DNA from: JACVRW01 sp963739095
GTDB taxonomy: Bacteria; Actinomycetota; Thermoleophilia; Solirubrobacterales; Thermoleophilaceae
Assembly (NCBI GenBank): GCA_963739095.1
Contig: CAVTZF010000039.1
Span: 1 to 64,000 of the forward strand
Reading direction: 5' to 3'
DNA: 64,000 nt
Shown: piece after piece, positions 31,477 through 39,774 of the stretch
How the letters are laid out: every line of letters begins with the position of its first letter
Position numbering within the stretch: the first letter of the stretch is position 1
The notes under the pieces: model-generated
Database searches by the model: none
What the model was told of the DNA's origin: nothing
What the model saw: only the letters and a program-made list of their open reading frames with translations
Position numbers and translations under genes: made by a program

Positions 31477-32843
31477 GCCGCGCCCAGCCGTCCCGGAATC
31501 AGCAGCGCGAGCAGCGCGCCGATCGCCAGCACCGCCGCGCCGACCCACACCGCCGGGACGAGGCCGTCGACGAACGCGTCCGGTGAGACGAACGAGCCCG
31601 AGTGCGCGAACACCGTGGCGAGCACGGCCACGCCCAGCACGCCGCCCACCTCGCGGATCGCGTTGGTGGCACCCGATGCCTGGCCGGCCTCTTCCGACCG
31701 CACCGAGCTCAGGATGGCGTTCGCCGCAGGCGCGAACACCAGCGCCATGCCGGTGCCGGCCGCCACGAACCCAGGCACGAGGAGGCCGTAGGAAACGCTC
31801 GGCTCGGTCACCGACGCGAGCCAGGCCAGACCTGCCGCCTGGAGCGCAAGCCCGCCCGCCATCAGCGGGCGCGGTCCGATCCGGTCGGACAGCAGCCCCG
31901 CCACCGGCGCGACGAAGATCGGCATCGCCGTCCAGGGCAGCGTGCGCACGCCGGCCTCGAGCGGCGAGTAGCCCTGCGCCGCCTGGAAGAACTGCGCGAG
32001 CAGGAAGATCGCCCCGAAGCTGCCGAAGAACATCGCGAGCGACACGGCGTTGGTCGCCGCGAAGCCGCGATTGCGGAAGAACCGCATCGGCAGCATCGGC
32101 GCCTGCGCGCGCAGCTCCCACGCGACGAAGGCGACCAGGAACACGATTCCGACGCCGATCGAGGTGAGCACGAACGTGCTCGTCCAGCCGAGCGCCTGGG
32201 CGCGGACGATGCCGAGCACGATTCCCAGCAGCCCGGCACTCGCCAGGGCGAGGCCCCGGACGTCGAGCGCCCGGTTCGGTCCGTGGCTCTCACGCAGCAT
32301 CGCGATCGCCGTGGGCGCCAGCGCGATGCCGATCGGCACGTTCAGCCAGAAGATCCACTGCCACGAGAAGCCCTCGACGACCGCGCCGCCGACCACCGGC
32401 CCGAGCGCGACGCCGAGCCCGGAGACGCCCGACCAGATGCCGAGCGCGAGCCCGCGCCGGTTCTCGCTGAACGCCTCGCTCAGGAGCGTCAGGGTCAGCG
32501 GAGTCACGATCGCAGCGCCGAGGCCCTGCAGGGCGCGCGCTCCGATCAGCGCCTCCGTCGACGAGGCCAGGGCAGCCCCTGCTGAGGCCACCGTGAAGAC
32601 CGCCACGCCCACAGCGAACATTCGCCGGCGCCCGAGACGGTCACCGAGCGCGGCCCCCGTCAGAAGCAGCACCGCAAAGCTGAGCGTGTAGGCGTTGACG
32701 GTCCACTCGAGCTCCTCGAGCGTTGCACCGAGGTCCCCGCGGATGCTCACGAGGGCGTTGGTCACGACGAGGTTGTCGAGCGTGACCATGAAGAGGGCGA
32801 CCGAGACGATCGCGAGTGTCCAGATGCTGCGTGTGCGTTCCAT
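31413..32843 (-). CDS. MFS drug efflux transporter, DHA2 (14-span) family (476 aa)
   Basis: About 14 hydrophobic spans. Typical DHA2 pieces are MVTLDNLVVTNALVSIRGDL at the start, TVNAYTLSFAVLLLTGAALG with DRLGRRRMF (motif A), LIGARALQGLGAAIVTPLTL, and GVSGLGVALGPVVGGAVVEG (motif C). It exports hydrophobic compounds using the proton gradient. GGAGGAGGA lies before ATG 32843. The gene upstream is a TetR regulator on the same strand, and TGATTG half-sites lie in the promoter region. Confidence 0.9.
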   Translation of the reverse strand: MERTRSIWTLAIVSVALFMVTLDNLVVTNALVSIRGDLGATLEELEWTVNAYTLSFAVLLLTGAALGDRLGRRRMFAVGVAVFTVASAGAALASSTEALIGARALQGLGAAIVTPLTLTLLSEAFSENRRGLALGIWSGVSGLGVALGPVVGGAVVEGFSWQWIFWLNVPIGIALAPTAIAMLRESHGPNRALDVRGLALASAGLLGIVLGIVRAQALGWTSTFVLTSIGVGIVFLVAFVAWELRAQAPMLPMRFFRNRGFAATNAVSLAMFFGSFGAIFLLAQFFQAAQGYSPLEAGVRTLPWTAMPIFVAPVAGLLSDRIGPRPLMAGGLALQAAGLAWLASVTEPSVSYGLLVPGFVAAGTGMALVFAPAANAILSSVRSEEAGQASGATNAIREVGGVLGVAVLATVFAHSGSFVSPDAFVDGLVPAVWVGAAVLAIGALLALLIPGRLGAAQAEAGSSTTTGMTLEPARSS

Positions 32844-32888
32844 GTGGTTCTCCTCCTCCAGCTACCGGTCCTGATCGGCGCCGAGTCG

Positions 32889-32916
32889 TTGATTGATTGA
32901 TCTATTAGTCGCGACT
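32889..32916. promoter_or_regulatory. TetR half-sites and palindrome upstream of the MFS gene
   Basis: TTGATTGATTGAT at 32889-32901 holds two overlapping TGATTG half-sites, matching the arms of the operator in the TetR promoter. AGTCGCGACT (a 10-bp palindrome) lies just to the right, and TAATAG on the minus strand could be a -10 box. Confidence 0.5.
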
Positions 32917-32956
32917 GAAAAAAGAGAGAGGTCCGGGGAGGTCATGCTCGATCGAT

Positions 32957-33499
32957 CTACTCCTCCGCGATCGGCATGTATTCGTCGGGCAGGTCGAGTG
33001 CCGCGACCACGTTCAGGAGCATCCCGACGGCCACGAAGTCGAGGGCCTTCTGCCGGGAGACGCCGGCGACCCGCGCCACGTGATCGATCATGCCCATGAA
33101 CTCCCGCCGGACCTCATCGCGGAGGGCCGGGTCGCCGGCCGCGGCGTGCGACTGCATCTGGACCAGGATCTCATCGCGCTGCTCGAGCAGCTCCATGTAG
33201 GCCTCGCCCATCGCGTGGAGCCGGTCCTCGGGGTCCGCGATCCCGCGCGCCGCCTCGGTGAACGCGTCCCGGATGTGGCCGATCACGTATGCGTGCGTGG
33301 CCAGGAAGAGCTCGTGCTTGTTCGGGAACAGCGCGTAGATGTACGGCTGCGAGATCCCCGCCCGCTTGGCGATTGCGCTCGTGCTGGTGGCACGGAACCC
33401 GTGCTCAGCGAACTCGTGCACCGCCGCCTGGATGACCTGCTCGCGCCGCTCGTCCGAGCTGGCACGGTGGCTGGGCTTGTTCTTGGCCTGCGGCGTCAT
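32957..33499 (-). CDS. TetR family transcriptional regulator (180 aa)
   Basis: ATG 33499 is chosen because the promoter lies directly upstream and inside the longer frame that begins at 33538. HTH region: REQVIQAAVHEFAEHGFRAT, STSAIAKRAGISQPYIYALF, PNKHELFLATHAYV. The C-terminal ligand domain has the segment DHVARVAGVSRQKALDFVAV. It probably represses itself and the MFS pump, both of which have TGATTG half-sites in front. Confidence 0.88.
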   Translation of the reverse strand: MTPQAKNKPSHRASSDERREQVIQAAVHEFAEHGFRATSTSAIAKRAGISQPYIYALFPNKHELFLATHAYVIGHIRDAFTEAARGIADPEDRLHAMGEAYMELLEQRDEILVQMQSHAAAGDPALRDEVRREFMGMIDHVARVAGVSRQKALDFVAVGMLLNVVAALDLPDEYMPIAEE

Positions 33500-33509
33500 C
33501 TCGCGAGCT

Positions 33510-33538
33510 ACATTATTGATTGACCAATCATATGTCAA
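33510..33538 (-). promoter_or_regulatory. Consensus promoter with internal operator, nearly leaderless
   Basis: On the minus strand: TTGACA (33538-33533), 17-nt spacer, TAATGT (33515-33510), then 10 nt to ATG 33499. The spacer contains TGATTG-GT-CAATCA (33530-33517), a perfect inverted repeat with 2-nt centre. This is classic autorepression geometry. The start codon falls a few bases from the expected transcription start. Confidence 0.78.
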
Positions 33539-33589
33539 GTGCCGTGCATCACACAGGGCCGCAGGCCCGGCGACGCGAGACGTGACGCC

Positions 33590-36325
33590 TCAGCCCTTCA
33601 GCAGCCCGCGCAGCACGAAGTGCAGGATCCCGCCGTGGCGGTAGTACTCCCACTCGTTGGGGGTGTCGATGCGCACGCGCGCGTCGAACTCGATCGGGTC
33701 CCCCCCTCCCGCCGGCGTGGCGGTCACATGCAGCTCGCGGGCGCCCTCCTCGAGCGGCGCGAGGTCGAAGGTCTCGTCGCCCTTGAGGCCGAGCGACTCG
33801 ACCGACTCCCCATCCGGGAACTGGAGCGGCAGCACCCCCATTCCGACGAGGTTCGAGCGGTGGATGCGCTCGTATGACTCGGCGATCACAAAGCGGATGC
33901 CGAGCAGCCGCGGGCCCTTGGCGGCCCAGTCGCGTGACGAGCCGGAGCCGTACTCCTTGCCGGCGAGCACGCACAGCGGCGTGTTCTCCTCCGCGTAGGC
34001 GACGGCGGCGTCGTAGATCGTCTCCTGCTGGCCGTCACGGACCGTCCAGCCGCCCTCCGGAAGCGAATCCCGCCCACCCAGCAGGTTGCGCAGCCGGATG
34101 TTCGCGAACGTCCCGCGGATCATCACCTCGTGGTTGCCGCGCCGAGAGCCGTAGGAGTTGAACTGACGCGGCTCGACGCCGTGCTCGATCAGGTAGCGGC
34201 CGGCGGGTGAGTCCTTCTTGATCGCGCCGGCGGGCGAGATGTGGTCGGTCGTGACGCTGTCGCCGAGGAGCGCGATCGCCCGGGCGCCCTTGGTGTCCTG
34301 GAAGCCGTCGGGCGCATCGGCCGCCATCCCCTCGAAGTAGGGCGGGCGCTTGACGTACGTCGATGCCTCGTCCCACGCGTAGCGGTCGCCCTCGGGGATT
34401 TCGAGCGCGTTCCAGTTCTCGTCGCCCTCGAAGACCTCGCCGTAGCTCTTGCGGAACATGTCCGACTCGATCGCGGACTCGATCGCCTCGTTGACCTCGG
34501 CCTGCGTCGGCCAGATGTCGCGCAGGTAGGTGTCGCCCTGGAGCGGCTCGTTGACGATGTCGAGATCCATCCGGCCCGCGAGCGCGTACGCCACGCACAG
34601 CGGCGGCGAGGCGAGGTAGTTCATCTTCACCTCGGGGTGGATGCGCCCCTCGAAGTTGCGGTTGCCGGACAGCACGCTCGCCACCACGAGGTCGCGCTCC
34701 TCGATCTCCTGTGAGATCTCCTCCGGCAGCGGCCCAGAGTTGCCGATGCAGGTCGTGCATCCGTAGCCGACGAGGTCGAAGCCGAGCCGCGACAGCGGCT
34801 CGATCAACTCGGCGCGCTCGAGGTAGTCCGTCACGACCTTGGAGCCGGGCGCCAGCGACGTCTTGACCCACGGCATCCGTTCCAGCCCGGCTTCGACGGC
34901 CTTCTTGGCGAGCAGCCCGGCGCCCAGCATCACCGACGGGTTCGAGGTGTTCGTGCAGCTCGTGATCGCCGCGATCACGACCGAGCCGTGGCCGAGGCCC
35001 TCGTCGCGCTCGGCCTGCGCGGTGCCCGCCTCGGGATGGCTGTGGCCGGGCGGCTTTGGCGTCCCGCCGCCGTTGTTGGTGACCGGGTCGGAGGCCGGGA
35101 ACGTCTCGGCGGTCGCCTCGTCGTAGCCGGTGAGGACGTCGTCGTTGCCGGTGTACTCGTGCAGCTCGGCGACGAAGTCCGTGGCCGCGTCGGTGAGCGC
35201 CACGCGGTCCTGCGGCCGGCGCGGGCCGGCAAGCGAGGGCTCGACGTCGCCAAGGTCCAGCTCGAGGCCATCCGAATAGACCGCCTCGGGCGAGCTCTCG
35301 TCGTGGAACAGGCCCTGCGCGCGGGTGTAGGCCTCGACCAGCTCGAGCCGCTCCGCTGGCCGCCCCGAGAACTCCAGGTAGCGGAGCGTCTCGCTGTCGA
35401 CCGGGAAGATGGCGCAGGTCGCGCCCATCTCCGGGGACATGTTCCCGATGGTGGCGCGGTCGGCGAGCGGCAGGTTCTGCAGCCCCGGCCCGTGGAACTC
35501 GACGAACTTGCCGACCACCCCGCGCTCGCGCAGCAGCTGCGTGACCGTGAGGACGAGGTCGGTGGCCGTCGAGCCCTCGGGCAGTTGGCCGGACAGCCTG
35601 AAGCCCACCACCTGCGGGATCAGCATCGACACGGGCTGGCCGAGCATCGCCGCCTCCGCCTCGATGCCACCGACGCCCCAGCCGAGCACGCCCAGCCCGT
35701 TGACCATCGTCGTGTGCGAGTCGGTGCCGACGAGCGTGTCGGGGAAGGCCTGGCCGTCGCGCGACTCGACCACGCGGGCCAGGTACTCGAGGTTGACCTG
35801 GTGGCAGATGCCGGTGTTGGGCGGGACGACCGCGAAGTTGTCGAACGCCGTCTGGCCCCAGCGCAGGAAGGCGTAGCGCTCGCGGTTGCGCTCGAACTCG
35901 AGCTCGGCGTTGCGCTGGAAGGCGAGCCGCTCCGCGAAGACGTCGACCTGAATTGAGTGATCGATAACGAGCTCGACCGGGACCAGCGGGTTGATCCGCT
36001 TGGGGTCGCCGCCGAGCTCGTCCATCGCGTCTCGCATCGCGGCGAGGTCGACGATCGCCGGGACGCCGGTGAAGTCCTGCATCAGCACGCGCGCGGGCGT
36101 GTAGGCGATCTCGATCGAGGGGTCGGCCGCCGGGTCCCAGCCGGCCACCGCCCTGGCGCCCTCGTCCTCGCCGTGGCGAAGCAGGTTCTCGAGCAGGATC
36201 TTGAGCGAGTACGGGAGCCGCTCGACGTCGTGGTCGCCGGCCAGCGCGTCGAGCCGGAAGATCTCGAGCTGCTCGCCGCCGGCGTCGAGGGTGGAACGGG
36301 CGCCGAAGCTGTCTGAGTGGCTCAC
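33590..36325 (-). CDS. acnA: Aconitate hydratase A (911 aa)
   Basis: TCA-cycle enzyme interconverting citrate and isocitrate through a [4Fe-4S] cluster. Cluster cysteines are in VIAAITSCTNTSNPSVM and YGCTTCIGNSGPLPEEI. Other marks are VGTDSHTTMVNGLGVLGWGV, GVVGKFVEFHGPG, and LAGKEYGSGSSRDWAAKGP in the swivelling domain. Length and order match the AcnA/IRP1 type. Monocistronic, 51 nt upstream of the TetR promoter region. Confidence 0.96.
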   Translation of the reverse strand: MSHSDSFGARSTLDAGGEQLEIFRLDALAGDHDVERLPYSLKILLENLLRHGEDEGARAVAGWDPAADPSIEIAYTPARVLMQDFTGVPAIVDLAAMRDAMDELGGDPKRINPLVPVELVIDHSIQVDVFAERLAFQRNAELEFERNRERYAFLRWGQTAFDNFAVVPPNTGICHQVNLEYLARVVESRDGQAFPDTLVGTDSHTTMVNGLGVLGWGVGGIEAEAAMLGQPVSMLIPQVVGFRLSGQLPEGSTATDLVLTVTQLLRERGVVGKFVEFHGPGLQNLPLADRATIGNMSPEMGATCAIFPVDSETLRYLEFSGRPAERLELVEAYTRAQGLFHDESSPEAVYSDGLELDLGDVEPSLAGPRRPQDRVALTDAATDFVAELHEYTGNDDVLTGYDEATAETFPASDPVTNNGGGTPKPPGHSHPEAGTAQAERDEGLGHGSVVIAAITSCTNTSNPSVMLGAGLLAKKAVEAGLERMPWVKTSLAPGSKVVTDYLERAELIEPLSRLGFDLVGYGCTTCIGNSGPLPEEISQEIEERDLVVASVLSGNRNFEGRIHPEVKMNYLASPPLCVAYALAGRMDLDIVNEPLQGDTYLRDIWPTQAEVNEAIESAIESDMFRKSYGEVFEGDENWNALEIPEGDRYAWDEASTYVKRPPYFEGMAADAPDGFQDTKGARAIALLGDSVTTDHISPAGAIKKDSPAGRYLIEHGVEPRQFNSYGSRRGNHEVMIRGTFANIRLRNLLGGRDSLPEGGWTVRDGQQETIYDAAVAYAEENTPLCVLAGKEYGSGSSRDWAAKGPRLLGIRFVIAESYERIHRSNLVGMGVLPLQFPDGESVESLGLKGDETFDLAPLEEGARELHVTATPAGGGDPIEFDARVRIDTPNEWEYYRHGGILHFVLRGLLKG

Positions 36326-36394
36326 ACCGCAAAGTTACCCAGTCGAAGCGTGGCTCAGCCGACGTCCGGAGGCGTCGGGTAGCTTGCCGCGCTC

Positions 36395-37309
36395 ATGTCG
36401 AACAGCGACGCAATCGATATAGACGGGCTCAGCAAGCGCTTCGGCAAGGTGCAGGCGGTCTCGGACATGTCGTTCGAGGTCGCGGCCGGCCGCGTGACGG
36501 GCTTTCTGGGGCCAAACGGCGCGGGCAAGAGCACAACGCTGCGCATGCTGCTCGGCCTCATCCACGCCGACCGCGGCACCGGCACGATCTACGGCAGGCG
36601 CTACGAGGACCTCGAGCATCCGAGCCAGCAGGTGGGCGCCGTGCTCGAGAACGCGTCCTTCCACCCCGGGCGCTCGGGCCGCAACCACCTGCGCGTGCTG
36701 GCGGCCGCGGGCGAGCACCCAACCGAGCGCGTGACCCAGCTGCTCGAACAGGTCGGGCTGACCGCCGCGGCGGACCGGCGTGTCAAGGGCTACTCGATGG
36801 GCATGCGCCAGCGGCTCGCGATCGCCGCCGCCCTCCTGGGCGACCCCGAGGTGCTGATCCTCGACGAGCCCACCAACGGACTCGACCCGCCCGGCATCCG
36901 CTGGGTGCGAGACCTGCTGCGCGCCGAGGCCGCCCGCGGCCGAGCCGTGCTCATCTCGAGCCACCTGCTCTCGGAGGTCGAGCAGAGCGTCGACGACGTC
37001 GTCGTGATCGCGAAGGGGGTGATGCGCGCGGAGGGGCCGATCGAGCGCGTGCTTGGCGGCGGCGGGGCTCCCGTCACGCGCGTGCGCTCCGGGGATGCCG
37101 AGCGCCTCGCGGGGCTCCTGCGCGCACGTGACATCGCCGTCGACACCCCCTCGGACGACCTCCTGCTCGTCCACGACACGGTCCCCGAGGCCGTCGGCGA
37201 GGTCGCGGCCGAGCACCGGGTGGTGCTGCGCGAGCTGGTCGCTCAGACGCGCTCGCTCGAGGAGGCGTTCTTCGAGCTCACCGAGCAGCAGGGGGAGGAG
37301 AGCACATGA
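36395..37309 (+). CDS. ABC transporter ATP-binding protein (304 aa)
   Basis: Walker A FLGPNGAGKSTTLRML, signature KGYSMGMRQRLAIAAALLGD (SMGMRQR in place of LSGGQ, usual for this exporter type), Walker B VLILDEPTNGLDPPGIRWVR, switch His in LISSHLLSEVEQ. The C-terminal extension (about 220-304) is normal for the CcmA/DrrA group. It overlaps the permease gene by ATGA. Likely exports a lipid-like or antibiotic substrate. Confidence 0.92.
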   Translation: MSNSDAIDIDGLSKRFGKVQAVSDMSFEVAAGRVTGFLGPNGAGKSTTLRMLLGLIHADRGTGTIYGRRYEDLEHPSQQVGAVLENASFHPGRSGRNHLRVLAAAGEHPTERVTQLLEQVGLTAAADRRVKGYSMGMRQRLAIAAALLGDPEVLILDEPTNGLDPPGIRWVRDLLRAEAARGRAVLISSHLLSEVEQSVDDVVVIAKGVMRAEGPIERVLGGGGAPVTRVRSGDAERLAGLLRARDIAVDTPSDDLLLVHDTVPEAVGEVAAEHRVVLRELVAQTRSLEEAFFELTEQQGEEST

Positions 37310-38052
37310 CGCCGCTCCTGCACGCCGAGCTGATCAAGCTACGCACGACACGCACCTTCCTCGCGCTGACCGCTGCCGCGGTTGGGACCTCGTTGCTGAT
37401 CACCGTGCTCGTGTCGATCCTGACCGAGCCGACGCGCGAGGAGGTGCTCACGGACGTCTTCACCTCCGACACCAGCAGCCTGTTCATCATGATCCTGGCG
37501 GTCGTCGGGATCACGGGCGAGTGGCGCCACCACACGATCACGAGCTCGCTGCTCGCCGCACCGGACCGCCTGCGCTTCCTCGCGGCCAAGACGATCGCGT
37601 TCGCGGCGGCCGGGCTCGTGCTCTCGCTCTTGATCTCGGTCGCGATCACGATCGTCGGCCTCCTGATACTCACGATCCGCGACCTCCCCACTCCGGACGC
37701 CGGCGAGCTGATCGAGCAGATCGCTCGCAACGCGGTCGTGGCCGCGCTGCTCGGCGCCTTCGGCGTCGGGCTCGGCGCGCTCGTGCGCAACCAGGTCGTG
37801 GCGGTGGTCGGCCTGCTCGTGATCGGCTTCGCCGTCGACCCACTCGTGACCTCGCTGCTTCCCGAGGTAGGCCGCTTCAGCCCGTTCAGCGCGCTGCCGA
37901 TCGGCATCACCAACGTGCCACCGGACGACGCGGGGCTGCCGAGCGACATCGACGTGCTGTCGCCGGGCCTCGCCCTGCTGGGGATGCTCGCCTGGATCGG
38001 GGCGGCCTTCGCGCCGGCGGCGGCGCTCCTGATCCGACGCGATCTCGATTAG
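37306..38052 (+). CDS. ABC-2 type permease (248 aa)
   Basis: Six hydrophobic segments. It starts MTPLLHAELIKLRTTRTFLA, typical of the ABC-2 permeases that pair with CcmA-like ATPases. Others include FIMILAVVGITGEWRHHTIT, GLVLSLLISVAITIVGLLIL, and LGAFGVGLGALVRNQVVAVV. It forms the export complex with the upstream ATPase, with coupled translation. Confidence 0.88.
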   Translation: MTPLLHAELIKLRTTRTFLALTAAAVGTSLLITVLVSILTEPTREEVLTDVFTSDTSSLFIMILAVVGITGEWRHHTITSSLLAAPDRLRFLAAKTIAFAAAGLVLSLLISVAITIVGLLILTIRDLPTPDAGELIEQIARNAVVAALLGAFGVGLGALVRNQVVAVVGLLVIGFAVDPLVTSLLPEVGRFSPFSALPIGITNVPPDDAGLPSDIDVLSPGLALLGMLAWIGAAFAPAAALLIRRDLD

Positions 38053-38062
38053 GCGGGCGCGG

Positions 38063-39097
38063 ATGCACGACCTCGCCTGCGTCGTCCATCTGCACTCGAC
38101 CTACTCGGACGGCACCGGCACCGTGAAGCAGATCGCCCGCGCGGGCCGGCGCGCGCGGGCGGACGTGGTGCTGCTCACCGATCACGACACGCTCGAGGCG
38201 AGGCGGCGCGGCGAGGAGGGCTGGTACGGCGACGTCCTGCTGCTCGCGGGCGTCGAGGTCTCACCGCGGCGGCGCAATCACCTGCTCGCGTTCGGGCTTG
38301 ATCGGCCGATCAATCACGAGGGGCTAGACGCGGACGGGATCTGCCGAGCGGTGGCCGAGGCGGGCGGGATCGGCTTCGCGGCCCATCCCTGGTCGAAGGG
38401 GTCGCCGCGCTTCAAGCGGGCCGGCGAGGGCATGCCCTTCGACGGTCTCGACAGCGAATGGCTGCACGGGGTCGAGCTGTGGAGCTTCGTCACCGACACC
38501 GCCGAGTCGCTCGGCAGCATCGCCGATGCCCTGCGCTTCGTGGTCGCCCCGCAGCGCGTGCTCGACCACCCCCCTGCCCGCAACCTGGAGGCCTGGGACC
38601 AGCTCTGCCGGACGCGGCGCGTCGTGGCGCTCGGCGGCCTCGACGCCCATCAGATCGGCAAGCGGATCGGGCCAGTCGTCCCGGTGCGGCTGATGGCCTA
38701 CCGGCGCTCGTTTCGCTTCATCCGCACGCACGTCCTCTGCGACGAGGCGCCCGCGCGCGAGCTCGAGCGCGACCGCTCGCTCGTCTTCGGGGCGCTGCGC
38801 GACGGACGCTGCTACATCGCGGTCGACTCGATCGCCCCGGCGCGCGGCTTCCGCTTCGAGGCGGGCGACCTGCCGATGGGCGCCGAAGCGCCAGCGGGGC
38901 GCCGCATGCTGCGCGCCCAGACGCCGCTGCCCGCGCTGCTGCGGCTGCTGCGCGACGGAGAGGAGATCGCGGCCGCCGAGGGGACGCAGCTCGAGCACGA
39001 GGTCGAGGAGCCCGGCGCCTACCGCATCGAGGCGCGGCGACGCGCCGCGGGCCGCGAGCGCACGTGGATCCTCTCGAATCCCATTTATCTGCGCTGA
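38063..39097 (+). CDS. PHP-domain phosphoesterase (344 aa)
   Basis: Metal-binding PHP motifs: VVHLHSTYSDGTGTVKQIAR (HxH...D), LLTDHDTLEARR, GVEVSPRRRNHLLAFGLDRP, and FAAHPWSKGSPR and ALGGLDAHQIG for the later histidines and Asp. The C-terminal 120 residues are beta-rich (FRFEAGDLPMGAEA, WILSNPIYLR). It hydrolyses phosphoesters; the substrate is unknown. The gene's stop lies in the loop of a hairpin at 39080-39112. Confidence 0.85.
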   Translation: MHDLACVVHLHSTYSDGTGTVKQIARAGRRARADVVLLTDHDTLEARRRGEEGWYGDVLLLAGVEVSPRRRNHLLAFGLDRPINHEGLDADGICRAVAEAGGIGFAAHPWSKGSPRFKRAGEGMPFDGLDSEWLHGVELWSFVTDTAESLGSIADALRFVVAPQRVLDHPPARNLEAWDQLCRTRRVVALGGLDAHQIGKRIGPVVPVRLMAYRRSFRFIRTHVLCDEAPARELERDRSLVFGALRDGRCYIAVDSIAPARGFRFEAGDLPMGAEAPAGRRMLRAQTPLPALLRLLRDGEEIAAAEGTQLEHEVEEPGAYRIEARRRAAGRERTWILSNPIYLR

Positions 39098-39123
39098 GCA
39101 GGGATAAATGGGGTCTCGACCCC
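39080..39123. repeat. Two competing hairpins at the end of the PHP gene
   Basis: CCCATTTATC (39080-39089) pairs with GATAAATGGG (39103-39112). GGGGTC (39110-39115) pairs with GACCCC (39118-39123). They share bases 39110-39112, so only one can form. The ATAAATGGGGTC...GACCCC pattern resembles dispersed REP-like palindromes seen in environmental bacteria. Confidence 0.6.
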
Positions 39124-39160
39124 ATGGTGCCGGGTGCCGGTTGATAGTGCAATTAGGCAC

Positions 39161-39343
39161 ATGGCCCACTACCGCTGTCCCTCATGCCACGACGTCGTCG
39201 ACTTCGACGGCCTCGCTCGCGTGACCTGGTGCAACGGCTGCGGTCAGCCGCTCACGCTGCTCGACCTGCTGCCGATCCGCCCGGGAATCACCTCGGCGGA
39301 GCCGCCGCAACCCGAGGAGGCGGGCACGACCGCGGTCGCCTAA
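39161..39343 (+). CDS. Small zinc-ribbon protein (60 aa)
   Basis: ATG 39161. MAHYRCPSCHDVVDFDGLAR, then VTWCNGCGQPLTLLDLLP gives two CxxC pairs about 20 residues apart, a zinc ribbon. The remainder is acidic and disordered. Probably a small nucleic-acid or protein-binding factor; no named family is recognised. The longer frame from 39134 is less likely because its extra residues have no ribbon character. Confidence 0.55.
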   Translation: MAHYRCPSCHDVVDFDGLARVTWCNGCGQPLTLLDLLPIRPGITSAEPPQPEEAGTTAVA

Positions 39344-39370
39344 CGATCCGCGCCCGCCCCCTCTGCCCCG

Positions 39371-39706
39371 TCAGGCGGGAAGGGGCGCGCACACCTTGAG
39401 GCGCACGATCCTCGCGCGTGCGCGGGCCGCCGCGCCACGTCCGCTGCGCACGTCGACGAGCGTGCGACAGACCGAGTCGCCCTGCGGCGGATGTCCCACG
39501 AGACAGAGGACCCGCCGCCGCGACGGCCGCGCGGAGCGCTCGACCGCCCGGACGCAGATGAGCTCGTCAGAGCGGTCGGTGACTGCGGCCTGAGCGAGCT
39601 CGCCGGCCTCCGCGATCCCAAGCGAACGAGCCTGGGCCGGTCCGGCGAAGATTGCGGCCGCGACGAGCGCGGCGACTGAGAGGATGAGGATTCTGCGCGG
39701 GGCCAT
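39371..39706 (-). CDS. Small secreted protein with four cysteines (111 aa)
   Basis: Signal peptide RRILILSVAALVAAAIFAGP with likely cleavage after AQA near residue 26. The mature part has cysteines in ELICVRAVER, VLCLVGH, VCRTLVD and KVCAPL, enough for two disulfides. Site A (39741-39766), a near copy of the site in the promoter of the 42641 operon, lies 35 nt upstream of its start. Likely a target of the neighbouring ATPase regulator; function unknown. Confidence 0.6.
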   Translation of the reverse strand: MAPRRILILSVAALVAAAIFAGPAQARSLGIAEAGELAQAAVTDRSDELICVRAVERSARPSRRRVLCLVGHPPQGDSVCRTLVDVRSGRGAAARARARIVRLKVCAPLPA

Positions 39707-39740
39707 GTCGACACTCCTGGTCGGGTGATCAAGACCAGGG

Positions 39741-39766
39741 CGTGAGGGACGGCCTCACGCTGTGAG
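39741..39766. promoter_or_regulatory. 26-bp site A upstream of the secreted protein
   Basis: CGTGAGGGACGGCCTCAC followed by GCTGTGAG. It matches site B at 42566-42591 at 20 of 26 positions, with the CGTGAG, GGCCTCAC and GTGAG blocks identical. CGTGAG...CTCACG is an inverted repeat. Probable operator shared by the two operons. Confidence 0.6.
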
Positions 39767-39774
39767 CCGCCGCC

